The notes under the pieces were generated by a model. That model searched no databases and had not been told where the DNA came from. It saw only the letters and a list, made by a program, of their open reading frames with translations. From assembly GCA_035935655.1 (NCBI GenBank), contig DASYWW010000058.1, forward strand, positions 1 to 37,415: a DNA stretch of 37,415 nt. The letters are read 5' to 3'. Below, piece by piece: positions 6,625 through 13,504 of this stretch. Source of the stretch: Candidatus Bathyarchaeia archaeon. Its GTDB lineage: Archaea > Thermoproteota > Bathyarchaeia > 40CM-2-53-6. Every line of letters begins with the position of its first letter. Positions within the stretch are counted from its first letter, which is position 1. A program made the position numbers and the translations under genes.

Positions 6625-7893
6625 TCATTGACCCGTAGCCTGCGGATAGAGCGGCCCCTGCCCTTGTCCGGGCCCCGTCATGTGTGTCGCAACCTCACAG
6701 GAGCATTGCCCCCGAAGGTGATACTTGACCTTCTGCCATGACATAGGAATTCCCTCGTTGCTCATTAGATATGCGACGTCTTTGTAGCTGCGTCCTTCTC
6801 CATGCAGTTCGATCATTCTTCTGTGGAGATCATTGTTGGACGGGAGATACTTGGCGTCTCCCCACGGATCTCTTTCCACGGCTCCTCCTTCCTTGGGCCT
6901 CAGGGTGACGACGATGTTATGGTTCCTTAGGGGAGACTCTCCCTTGGGGACGTGCCAAGGTATGTCTGCGTAGGTGCCCCGGGCTACTCCGTTCTTGTAG
7001 GTGAGGAGAATGAATTCGTCAATCGGAGTGTTGCGAACCAACCAATCGTGCATGCCGAAGAGCCTCGGCTTGAAGAGGAAATCGAGCTCGTCAGGGATTG
7101 GCATTGATCCGAATCCCTTGATGTATCTGTAGTCGGTCAGCGACCTCACCGAAGCTGCCAAGTCCGTGAATCTCTGCGTGTCGATCAGAGCTGCAACCTT
7201 CGAGTGATAGCGTTGGTTGTGGAGCTTCCTGAAATTCCTCATTGCTCCCTGCTCGTCTCTCGAGATCCCCGCTTCCATCTGTGAGATGATCACGTTCCAA
7301 GCCTCGCGAATTATGAAGGAGATTATCCTCTGCTTGGGCCCTCCCTCTCTCTTCTTCACGAGCTGGAAGATTCTCGCGAGTGCCGCATAGTAACGGTTCT
7401 CCCACTTGTCGTCGTCGAGGGGCCCGTAGAAGGCCCTGTCCGTGACGATCATTTTGTAGTCCTTCGCCTTCTCGAGTGTGAACTCGCCGATCGGCATGAC
7501 CTGATCCCAACCGTCGACCTTGACCTCATTGCCTACTACAAAGAGCAGGCTGTCCCTGACGTCGGGATCGTCGAGGTGAGCCGTCGATTCCGAATCGTTC
7601 TCAGCTCCGAAAGCGTCTATCCCCTGTGCATTGGCTCTCCTCTGAAACATCTTCCACAGCCTGATCAGCAGTCTTGATTTCCCTGTGTCCGTAGTCCCGA
7701 AAATGAAGCTCGACTCTGCCCTCAGGAATGTCGGCTTCCACTTGGGCCCCTGTTTCCAACTTGTTATGAAATAGCCGTCGTCGAGGTGGAGTGCCATTGG
7801 GTTCTCACGCGGAAGAGCTGTGGGCCTCGAGGAGCTGCGCTCGAGCCTGTCAAGCATTGAGTCGATATTTGCGAACCGGAGATCCTGTGCCAA
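6625..7893 (-). CDS. P-loop ATPase, HerA/FtsK-like with altered Walker B
   Basis: The 422-residue product has a Walker A FGTTDTGKS at about residues 69-77. A hydrophobic strand ending FIIREAWN sits where HerA/FtsK/VirD4-type ATPases carry Walker B; Arg replaces the metal-binding Asp, while Glu and an aromatic follow. LIDTQRFTDLAASVRSLTDY then matches the strand-Gln-Arg region after Walker B in this superfamily. The C-terminus has a helical stretch like a small HTH (YKDVAYLMSNEGIPMSWQ) and a Gly/Gln tail. The TTG start is 3 bp past the previous stop. Lying last in an operon of membrane proteins, it probably powers a membrane-linked process such as DNA transfer, packaging or secretion. Activity with Arg at this site is uncertain. 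Confidence 0.7.
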   Translation of the reverse strand: MAQDLRFANIDSMLDRLERSSSRPTALPRENPMALHLDDGYFITSWKQGPKWKPTFLRAESSFIFGTTDTGKSRLLIRLWKMFQRRANAQGIDAFGAENDSESTAHLDDPDVRDSLLFVVGNEVKVDGWDQVMPIGEFTLEKAKDYKMIVTDRAFYGPLDDDKWENRYYAALARIFQLVKKREGGPKQRIISFIIREAWNVIISQMEAGISRDEQGAMRNFRKLHNQRYHSKVAALIDTQRFTDLAASVRSLTDYRYIKGFGSMPIPDELDFLFKPRLFGMHDWLVRNTPIDEFILLTYKNGVARGTYADIPWHVPKGESPLRNHNIVVTLRPKEGGAVERDPWGDAKYLPSNNDLHRRMIELHGEGRSYKDVAYLMSNEGIPMSWQKVKYHLRGQCSCEVATHMTGPGQGQGPLYPQATGQ

Positions 7894-7896
7894 GTC

Positions 7897-8490
7897 CTAC
7901 CCTGCGTTCTTTTGCAGGAGGTTCTTAAGCTCAGGGTCGATCTGTTCTCCTCCCCCGGGTAGGAGCTGCGGAGGATTGTGGAGAGCTGCGACGAATTGAG
8001 GACTGTGAAAATCAGGGCCGAACGTGACGTCGACGACATCCTTTCCCCAAGGGATCACCCAACGCTCGCCGAATCTCGTAACCATGTCCTCGACTTCATA
8101 GAGAGGAAGCTGCAACGGATCCCAAGTCCTTCCACGTTGCCTTCTCTTCCTCAGATAGTCGAGGGCTCCTGCATACCAATATCTGTGTGCCATTTTGTGA
8201 AAGTTGGATCGATAGCTCTGAATCCATTGGTCGGTGCGGGCCTCAGCAATCGTCGAGAGCCTCCCCTCGAGATTGACGAGTTCTCCGATCCTCCATTCGA
8301 TCGGGCGCGTATAGTCGTTGATGTAGAGATAAGAGTCTTCGACAAACTCCATGACCTTGATATTGGTCAGATTGTTTGACAGGGTGAGGTAGAGCTTCTT
8401 GGTGATTATCCGTTCCTGCTCGTCCTGAGCAGCTCGCAGGACTCTCGAGAGGCTTCGCTGCGCGAGATTGCCTTCACGCGCTTCGCTCAT
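7897..8490 (-). CDS. hypothetical soluble protein in ATPase operon
   Basis: The 197-residue product has no membrane helix. It begins with a helical, charged segment (RVLRAAQDEQERIITKK) and has a central Trp/Tyr/Arg-rich part (MAHRYWYAGALDYLRKRR) and a Pro/Gly-containing tail. No family is recognised. It is followed after 3 bp by the ATPase gene and overlaps the tiny gene before it by 17 bp, so a role with the ATPase is likely. The ATG at 8490 is the only good start. Confidence 0.65.
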   Translation of the reverse strand: MSEAREGNLAQRSLSRVLRAAQDEQERIITKKLYLTLSNNLTNIKVMEFVEDSYLYINDYTRPIEWRIGELVNLEGRLSTIAEARTDQWIQSYRSNFHKMAHRYWYAGALDYLRKRRQRGRTWDPLQLPLYEVEDMVTRFGERWVIPWGKDVVDVTFGPDFHSPQFVAALHNPPQLLPGGGEQIDPELKNLLQKNAG

Positions 8491-8563
8491 TGAAATCCTT
8501 CCCGGGATCGGCCACGACTTCGTTATTCAATCGGAATAGCCAAGAATCGTCTACTGCTTTCAT
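8474..8563 (-). CDS. very short hypothetical protein
   Basis: A 29-residue frame starts with an ATG that overlaps the stop of the 279-residue membrane protein as ATGA. It runs into the start of the next gene, filling what would otherwise be a 70-bp gap in a tightly packed operon. It is acidic and polar with a WLFRL core. It may be a real small protein or mainly a coupling device. Confidence 0.35.
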   Translation of the reverse strand: MKAVDDSWLFRLNNEVVADPGKDFNERSA

Positions 8564-9399
8564 TGGGCTCCCCCGGGCCTGATCCTGCTTCTGCGTCTCT
8601 GTTGGAGCCAATAGTAGAGAAAGATCGATCCAAACACGCCGACGATCGCCCCAATGATCAGGAGATTCCTCGGCTCCGAAGCTCCATTGAGGATATACTG
8701 AAGATTCTGAGGTTGGAAGATTCCTTCGCCAATGACCACGATCGCTGTTATTGCGAGTGCGATCAGAGCGAGCTTTTCTACGATCGGAATCCACGTCGAT
8801 TTGCCCCGCTTGGTGTGATCGAGCACCCACTTCTCGTCGATCAGGGAAGCGAATCCGAGGAAATATTCATAGCCCAAGTTGCCGAGATATTGGATCTCTG
8901 TCAGCAGCCCGAGAGTGTGTGCCTGCTGATCGGCGCGAGTGCGTGAAGCGGAGACCGACCTCGCAGTCTCCCTTGAAAGTGCCGCTCCCTGAGTTTCCCA
9001 AGCAGCTCTCTCTCGGAGTGTCTTGAATCGCGGGCCCCCGGGGATCACGGGCATATCGGCTGCATTGCCTCCTCCCGTAGTCGCTTGGTTCTCTTCGATC
9101 CGATCGAGTCTTGACTGCATGTCTTCGAAACCTTGTCGGACGTCCTTCAGCATGTAGTAGACGTCCTTCTCGCTGAATCCTTCCTTCTCGTCGTCAGAGG
9201 TCATTCTTTGCGGTCTTGACCGAGGAGCCGAGGCTGCTGCGGCCTCAGGAGCTGGAGAGGGAGGAGGATCTTGAGCAGGAGAAGCTGCTGCGGCTTTAGA
9301 TCCGGGGGGATTTGGAGGAGGAACCGAGGGAGCTGCTGCGACCTGTCTATTGGTTTTCGGAATGGGCCTCCCCTTCTGATCCGTTGTCTGACCACTCAT
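8560..9399 (-). CDS. membrane protein with disordered N-terminus and coiled coil
   Basis: The 279-residue product starts with about 65 residues rich in Pro and Ala, likely disordered. A charged helix (EGFSEKDVYYMLKDVRQG and onward to about residue 105) is probably a coiled coil. The C-terminal region has two hydrophobic helices (about 212-231 and 246-266) and ends in a basic tail. The ATG overlaps the previous stop as ATGA. This layout suggests a membrane adaptor or scaffold that presents a long cytoplasmic arm, possibly to the ATPase encoded in the same operon. No family recognised. Confidence 0.65.
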   Translation of the reverse strand: MSGQTTDQKGRPIPKTNRQVAAAPSVPPPNPPGSKAAAASPAQDPPPSPAPEAAAASAPRSRPQRMTSDDEKEGFSEKDVYYMLKDVRQGFEDMQSRLDRIEENQATTGGGNAADMPVIPGGPRFKTLRERAAWETQGAALSRETARSVSASRTRADQQAHTLGLLTEIQYLGNLGYEYFLGFASLIDEKWVLDHTKRGKSTWIPIVEKLALIALAITAIVVIGEGIFQPQNLQYILNGASEPRNLLIIGAIVGVFGSIFLYYWLQQRRRSRIRPGGAQ

Positions 9400-10260
9400 T
9401 TCTTCTTCGACCTCGCAGGTTTGTCGGACTTGGAGAGAATTGGGAGAGCCGCAGCCTCTTCTTCCGGAGTAGGCAGTGCCTCCGTCTCCTCAAGCCGTTT
9501 AACAGATTTGACCCACGCCTTGATTCCTCCCTCGTGATAGGCTGTAGAGGAATACATGTCGAAGTCACCCTTCCTTGTCAGGATCACTTCGAAGACAGGA
9601 TAAGGCTTTGACCCTTCTCCTTCTTCGTTGTAGTATTCGGTGATCGTCGGAAGAAGGTTGGCTTCGTCAGCGTGAGGGTGATAGAAGGGGACTCCTCGCT
9701 TGGCTACGATCGCGCCCGTGGTCAGATCAAAGCGGTCTCGGAAGAAGAGATCATATTGCAGGTGAACCGTCCAAACTGCGGAGACGCCGAGATCTGCGAG
9801 CTCGGTGAAAAGATCCGAGAAGTCCTTCGGCTCCGTAAGGTAGAGTGCCATGTCGTGTCTTGGTATGAAATCTCCTGCCGCGATCCCGTGTCTGTGGTGC
9901 CCGCGCAGATCGAACGTATCTCCTCTGTCTTCTTCAAACTCATTGTCGGGATTGTAATTGAGCGGGGTCTCGTGGTATTTCCCTCCGTGAAAAGGAAGAT
10001 CCACAGGCTCGTCTCTCTGAGCAATGTGAGCTGAAATATAGTTGTCGGCTCTCGCAAGGTAGGGCTGAATGAAGACCCCTGCGATCAGCAGCGCGAAGAC
10101 TCCGACAATCAATGCGATAATGACGGGGATCTGGATCGCCGGGTCGAGATAGATCTTGTCGAGGACTGCCGCGATTATTATGAAAACGACAGCCGGGATG
10201 ATGTAGAGGACTCCCCGGTTCCTGTGCCACCGCCCACCAAATCTCTAAGGTAGAGCTCAT
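9396..10260 (-). CDS. membrane protein with two N-terminal helices; apparent +1 frameshift
   Basis: The ATG at 10260 overlaps the LAGLIDADG stop as ATGA and reads MSSTLEIWWAVAQEPG. That frame then loses protein character. Moving +1 at the four C's at 10213-10216 (G's on the coding strand) joins it to VLYIIPAVVFIIIAAVL, a second helix IPVIIALIVGVFALLIAGVF, and a soluble His/Asp-rich domain ending in a Lys tail, 287 residues in all. A caller that needs one frame would start only at TTG 10112, inside the second helix. The shift may be an assembly or true indel, or programmed frameshifting. The soluble domain has no recognised family. Confidence 0.6.
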
Positions 10261-10772
10261 TTGGTGGCGATCGCCTCCTGCTCGGGCATCACTCCCACGA
10301 GCTGATTCCCACGATGATTGAGAGTTCTGAGCTCCCAATAGATTTCCTCTTCGCGGGGTCTCACGATACTCGGATGCGAGTCGTGAGTTCTTGGTTTCTT
10401 GATTGCGAGCCACTCCAACAGAAGATCAGCTTGTCTCTTCTTTATGACAAGTCGAGGCCCAATAAATTCAAGGACTCTCTGTGCTTCTATCTGAGAGTAA
10501 ATGACGACATGATGAACAGGCTTCCGATTGTTGCCTGTTTGATAGTTGTGAGTGTAATTGTGTTTATCTCCAAATCCAAGAATCCGCAGACAATTCTGAA
10601 TGAAGACCATATTTGTATTCGAGATTCTGACATGCGGAGCATATTGCCAAAATTCGAGACCAGGTCTCCGCGAATCTTTTCGTCTATATCTTCCGAGGAA
10701 AATGCAGCCTTCCGAATCTATGGTTCCTGCAAGCCAACCCAAATCAAATTCCGAAACGAGAGTGCTCGACAA
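10257..10772 (-). CDS. LAGLIDADG homing endonuclease, free-standing
   Basis: The 171-residue product has the LAGLIDADG motif LGWLAGTIDSEG at residues 11-22. The middle (VRISNTNMVFIQNCLRILG) is the usual continuation of a single-motif enzyme, which acts as a dimer; a second, weaker motif is not evident. It starts with TTG directly after the stop of the zinc-finger membrane gene, and its stop overlaps the next ATG. It therefore sits exactly between two operon genes without an intron or intein. Base composition is a little more A/T-rich than its neighbours, consistent with mobility. Confidence 0.85.
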   Translation of the reverse strand: MSSTLVSEFDLGWLAGTIDSEGCIFLGRYRRKDSRRPGLEFWQYAPHVRISNTNMVFIQNCLRILGFGDKHNYTHNYQTGNNRKPVHHVVIYSQIEAQRVLEFIGPRLVIKKRQADLLLEWLAIKKPRTHDSHPSIVRPREEEIYWELRTLNHRGNQLVGVMPEQEAIATK

Positions 10773-11522
10773 CTACTTCGCCTCCATGAAGTAGGTCTCG
10801 ATCATTGTCTGTGCGAAATCCTCAGGGGGAAGACTATCGAAGAGAGTGTCAAGCTCGTAGGAGTGCGTCCTGATATGTGCGAGCAGCTCGAACCAACCTG
10901 TTCTGTTTGAAGTGGTGACGTAGGGACAGAGTTTGCATTTGATCGTCCCCATAACAGGAGGAGCCGAGGGAGTTGCACCCTCAGAACCCGGCCCGCTCGT
11001 CGTTGACTGAGCGGTCGTGGCAGTCTGAGACCCGGGCCCCGTCTCTGACTTGGCTCCGGGCTCTCGTGTTGTCAGCTTGGTCTTCAGTCTTGCTAATCGC
11101 GATCTGAATCCTGTTGTTGCCTTGGCCTCAGTTTCCGGTCGTATGGATTCAACCGGACGGTGCGATCGATAATACATGATCACCAATCTCACCGTCAAGA
11201 CTTCGGCCAAGACAACCATGATTCCGACAAAGGTGAATCTGTATCCCGTCAAAGTCCCGGGGTAGGTAATGATCCAATAGATCGCGCTGTAGATCTGAAA
11301 CTCTGACGACGCGGGAACGAGAGGTGCGAGAACCAATGCAGCAATCGAGAGGACTGCAGCAACAGGGACGACGAGGATCACGATCAGGAATTTCCGAAGT
11401 CCCTGAGTCTCTCTGAGAGTGTGGGGGTGCTTCATCTCAGCCTTGTCCTTGTTGCTTCTCATTGTCGGCATACCCAAAGGTTGCTGACGTCCGTCCTTGG
11501 GGTGATCTTCTTTCTTAGCCAT
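10773..11522 (-). CDS. two-TM membrane protein with C-terminal C2H2 zinc finger
   Basis: The 249-residue product has a charged N-terminus and two hydrophobic helices at about residues 44-67 and 93-118. A Ser/Thr/Gly/Pro-rich linker follows, then IKCKLCPYVTTSNRTGWF with HIRTH, a C2H2-like finger with about 16 residues between the Cys and His pairs. The ATG at 11522 is chosen because it overlaps the previous stop by 8 bp; a start at 11636 would overlap far more. A membrane-anchored zinc finger could tether DNA or protein at the membrane, fitting with the ATPase further along the operon. No exact family recognised. Confidence 0.65.
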   Translation of the reverse strand: MAKKEDHPKDGRQQPLGMPTMRSNKDKAEMKHPHTLRETQGLRKFLIVILVVPVAAVLSIAALVLAPLVPASSEFQIYSAIYWIITYPGTLTGYRFTFVGIMVVLAEVLTVRLVIMYYRSHRPVESIRPETEAKATTGFRSRLARLKTKLTTREPGAKSETGPGSQTATTAQSTTSGPGSEGATPSAPPVMGTIKCKLCPYVTTSNRTGWFELLAHIRTHSYELDTLFDSLPPEDFAQTMIETYFMEAK

Positions 11523-12123
11523 AGACTCTCGATTCCTTGTTAGCGGTCTTTGTTGACTCTTCGAGTTCATGCCTTGTCTCCACGATCTTCTCAAGCACGG
11601 GTGCCCGCTTCGGTATGATCCATACTTCGGCGTCATGAGCGATCAGCCCCTCCGTCACCATTTCAGCGATCATGTCAGGATTTGTGATCCCAATGACCTT
11701 GGTCGATCCATCGTCGAAGGGAAGCAGCTCTCTCCCGTCCTTCAGGTATACCCTCCGTTTCGAACCTTCGAAATAGATACTCGCAATATCGAATCGGTAG
11801 GAGAGATCCTCCCACCTGTCATTGGCTTTCTTCCAAGTCTCGCGGAGCTTCTCAATTAATTTCACGTCCGAATACCTCTCAATCTGCTTTCGCCCTTTTC
11901 CATGCAGCCTTATCCCTTCAGACATATTCTTCTTCTTATGACATGATTCGCAGAGGACTTGAATATTCGAAATCTCATGCTTCCCTCCACTCTGCAATGC
12001 GATTTTATGGTCGAAATTGAAAGGGCCTTCCACAGTCCCACAGTCGACGCATTTCCTTCCAAAGAGACTGAATAGGAGATCAGCATTAGATCCTCGCTTG
12101 GCAGAATCCGTCCCATTTAGCAC
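11515..12123 (-). CDS. HNH endonuclease
   Basis: The 202-residue product has the classic HNH core: KCVDCG, then FNFDHKIAL, then NIQVLCESCHKKK, giving two zinc CxxC pairs, the catalytic DH and the final Asn/His. The C-terminal half (SYRFDIASIYFEGSKRRVYL and on) is of unknown fold and may bind DNA. I chose GTG at 12123 because it lies where a transcript from the shared TATA-like box at 12155-12162 should begin; a GTG at 12174 would precede that start. It heads the minus-strand operon and overlaps the next gene by 8 bp. Confidence 0.8.
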   Translation of the reverse strand: MLNGTDSAKRGSNADLLFSLFGRKCVDCGTVEGPFNFDHKIALQSGGKHEISNIQVLCESCHKKKNMSEGIRLHGKGRKQIERYSDVKLIEKLRETWKKANDRWEDLSYRFDIASIYFEGSKRRVYLKDGRELLPFDDGSTKVIGITNPDMIAEMVTEGLIAHDAEVWIIPKRAPVLEKIVETRHELEESTKTANKESRVYG

Positions 12124-12154
12124 CCCAATCCGGGCGCTCCTTGAGCCCAACCAT

Positions 12155-12162
12155 GTTATAAG
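12155..12162. promoter_or_regulatory. TATA-like box shared by divergent promoters
   Basis: GTTATAAG reads as CTTATAAC on the other strand, so it can serve both directions. Initiation about 25-30 bp away fits the ATG at 12191 on the plus strand and GTG 12123 on the minus strand. It would drive the surface module on one side and the ATPase operon on the other. Confidence 0.55.
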
Positions 12163-12190
12163 AACAATCCTCACAGGTCACGACTAACGC

Positions 12191-13411
12191 ATGTCGAAAA
12201 AGCTCTCTGAAATCAGAGACTCAAGTCCGAATAGCATCTTCACAGGAAGACATTCACCAATCGTTCACAAGCGCAGGGCAATATCTCTCGGTGCCGTAGT
12301 CCTCGGTCTCGTGATCGTGGTCGCCGCGGTAGCCGTGATCTTCATTGAACTGCCTCCACCCAAGCAGGTAACAATCAATCTCCCCGGAGGATCTACTACG
12401 TCGAGCACGACCGGAGTCGCCGCAGCTTGCACAGGTCTATCCGCCTCAGTCATAACCCTCAACTTCGCAGATGGCCTCGCAGGAGGTTCCTCAACTCCAA
12501 CCACAGTCAAGATCGTCCCTGACGCCGGGGTCGTAGTCGGAGGTCAACCTGCTTCGGGGAAGACAGCTCTTGAAACTGTAACAATCTCCTCAGGAACCGG
12601 AAACACAGCCAACCAATATCCGTGCGGAGCAGGACTCAGCGTCTACGAAGTTCTCTCCGGATCGGAGACGATGTATTGGCACACAATCGCGCCGGGTGCG
12701 ACTCCGTCACAAATCCAAGGCAAAAACTTCCCTGCACTCAACCTGCTCACCTTCGCAGCCCCGACTTTGAAATTCCTCGTCCTTGACGACGCAGGCAACT
12801 CCTACACGTCAGGAACTTCGATTGCCAATTTCAGCGCGAAGACAGGCAACACAGCTAACAACTTTTGGCTCAACGAAGCAACAATCACATTCACGGTCAC
12901 AATCACCAACACAGTCGCCAACTCAGGATTCGCCTCGAGCTACGATCCGATCAACCTTCAGAATTGGTGCTCGGGCCTTCTAATGAAGGAGAACGGAACC
13001 ACAACCAATACTGTCGGAGTTACAGGCTTCCCAACCTCGGGAGGAGCACTCACAGTAGGGTCGACGCGCTATTGGCAGGCAACGATCCCTGATGGATTCT
13101 CCTCAGGCGTCGCGAACCCAATCCTTTCCGGATCCTTCGCCAACACAGGCTTCACGACTAACTGCGCTTCATACAGCGCAGGGAGCGGAGGACTGTCAAG
13201 TCAGAAGCAGGCAGGATCCAACACGGGAGGTGTCTGGACATTCAAGTTCAGCGTGTCCAAGGGCTCAATGGCCCACGGCAACACGCTTGTCCTGACTCCT
13301 TCAGCCTTCGAATACTACGACCCGGCTTACGCACTCTCCAACTCTGCGAGCGGTGGAACTACTGCCGCTCAATACGCATCGGCCTTCTTCCACCTGAAGA
13401 TCGGCGCATAG
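12191..13411 (+). CDS. membrane-anchored extracellular protein
   Basis: The 406-residue product has about 28 polar residues, a short basic stretch, one hydrophobic helix (ISLGAVVLGLVIVVAAVAVI) and then a long Ser/Thr/Gly/Asn-rich region of likely beta structure with scattered Cys. The N-terminus is like archaeal pilin or signal-anchor proteins, but no clear prepilin cleavage site is seen. It would sit outside the cell or on a particle. It is the first gene after a good TATA-like box and probably starts the surface module. Abundance of Asn-x-Thr/Ser suggests glycosylation. Confidence 0.7.
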   Translation: MSKKLSEIRDSSPNSIFTGRHSPIVHKRRAISLGAVVLGLVIVVAAVAVIFIELPPPKQVTINLPGGSTTSSTTGVAAACTGLSASVITLNFADGLAGGSSTPTTVKIVPDAGVVVGGQPASGKTALETVTISSGTGNTANQYPCGAGLSVYEVLSGSETMYWHTIAPGATPSQIQGKNFPALNLLTFAAPTLKFLVLDDAGNSYTSGTSIANFSAKTGNTANNFWLNEATITFTVTITNTVANSGFASSYDPINLQNWCSGLLMKENGTTTNTVGVTGFPTSGGALTVGSTRYWQATIPDGFSSGVANPILSGSFANTGFTTNCASYSAGSGGLSSQKQAGSNTGGVWTFKFSVSKGSMAHGNTLVLTPSAFEYYDPAYALSNSASGGTTAAQYASAFFHLKIGA

Positions 13412-13424
13412 TCACACATGAAGC

Positions 13425-13455
13425 CCCGGGTCGTCGCTCGGACTCGGAACCCGGG
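13425..13455 (+). terminator. inverted repeat between surface genes
   Basis: CCCGGGT (13425-13431) pairs with ACCCGGG (13449-13455) across an 18-base loop, in the 93-bp gap after the 406-residue gene. A short T-run follows at 13463-13467. It may attenuate or end transcription, or be a processing site. No other feature is evident in the gap. Confidence 0.3.
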
Positions 13456-13504
13456 CCCCCTCCATTTTGAGAGAGCTCGCGAAGTGCGTTAGGAAATTCC
13501 CAAA

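Noticed and set aside
10314-10910. 198-codon plus-strand frame
   Set aside because: It is antisense to the LAGLIDADG gene, which has a clear motif.
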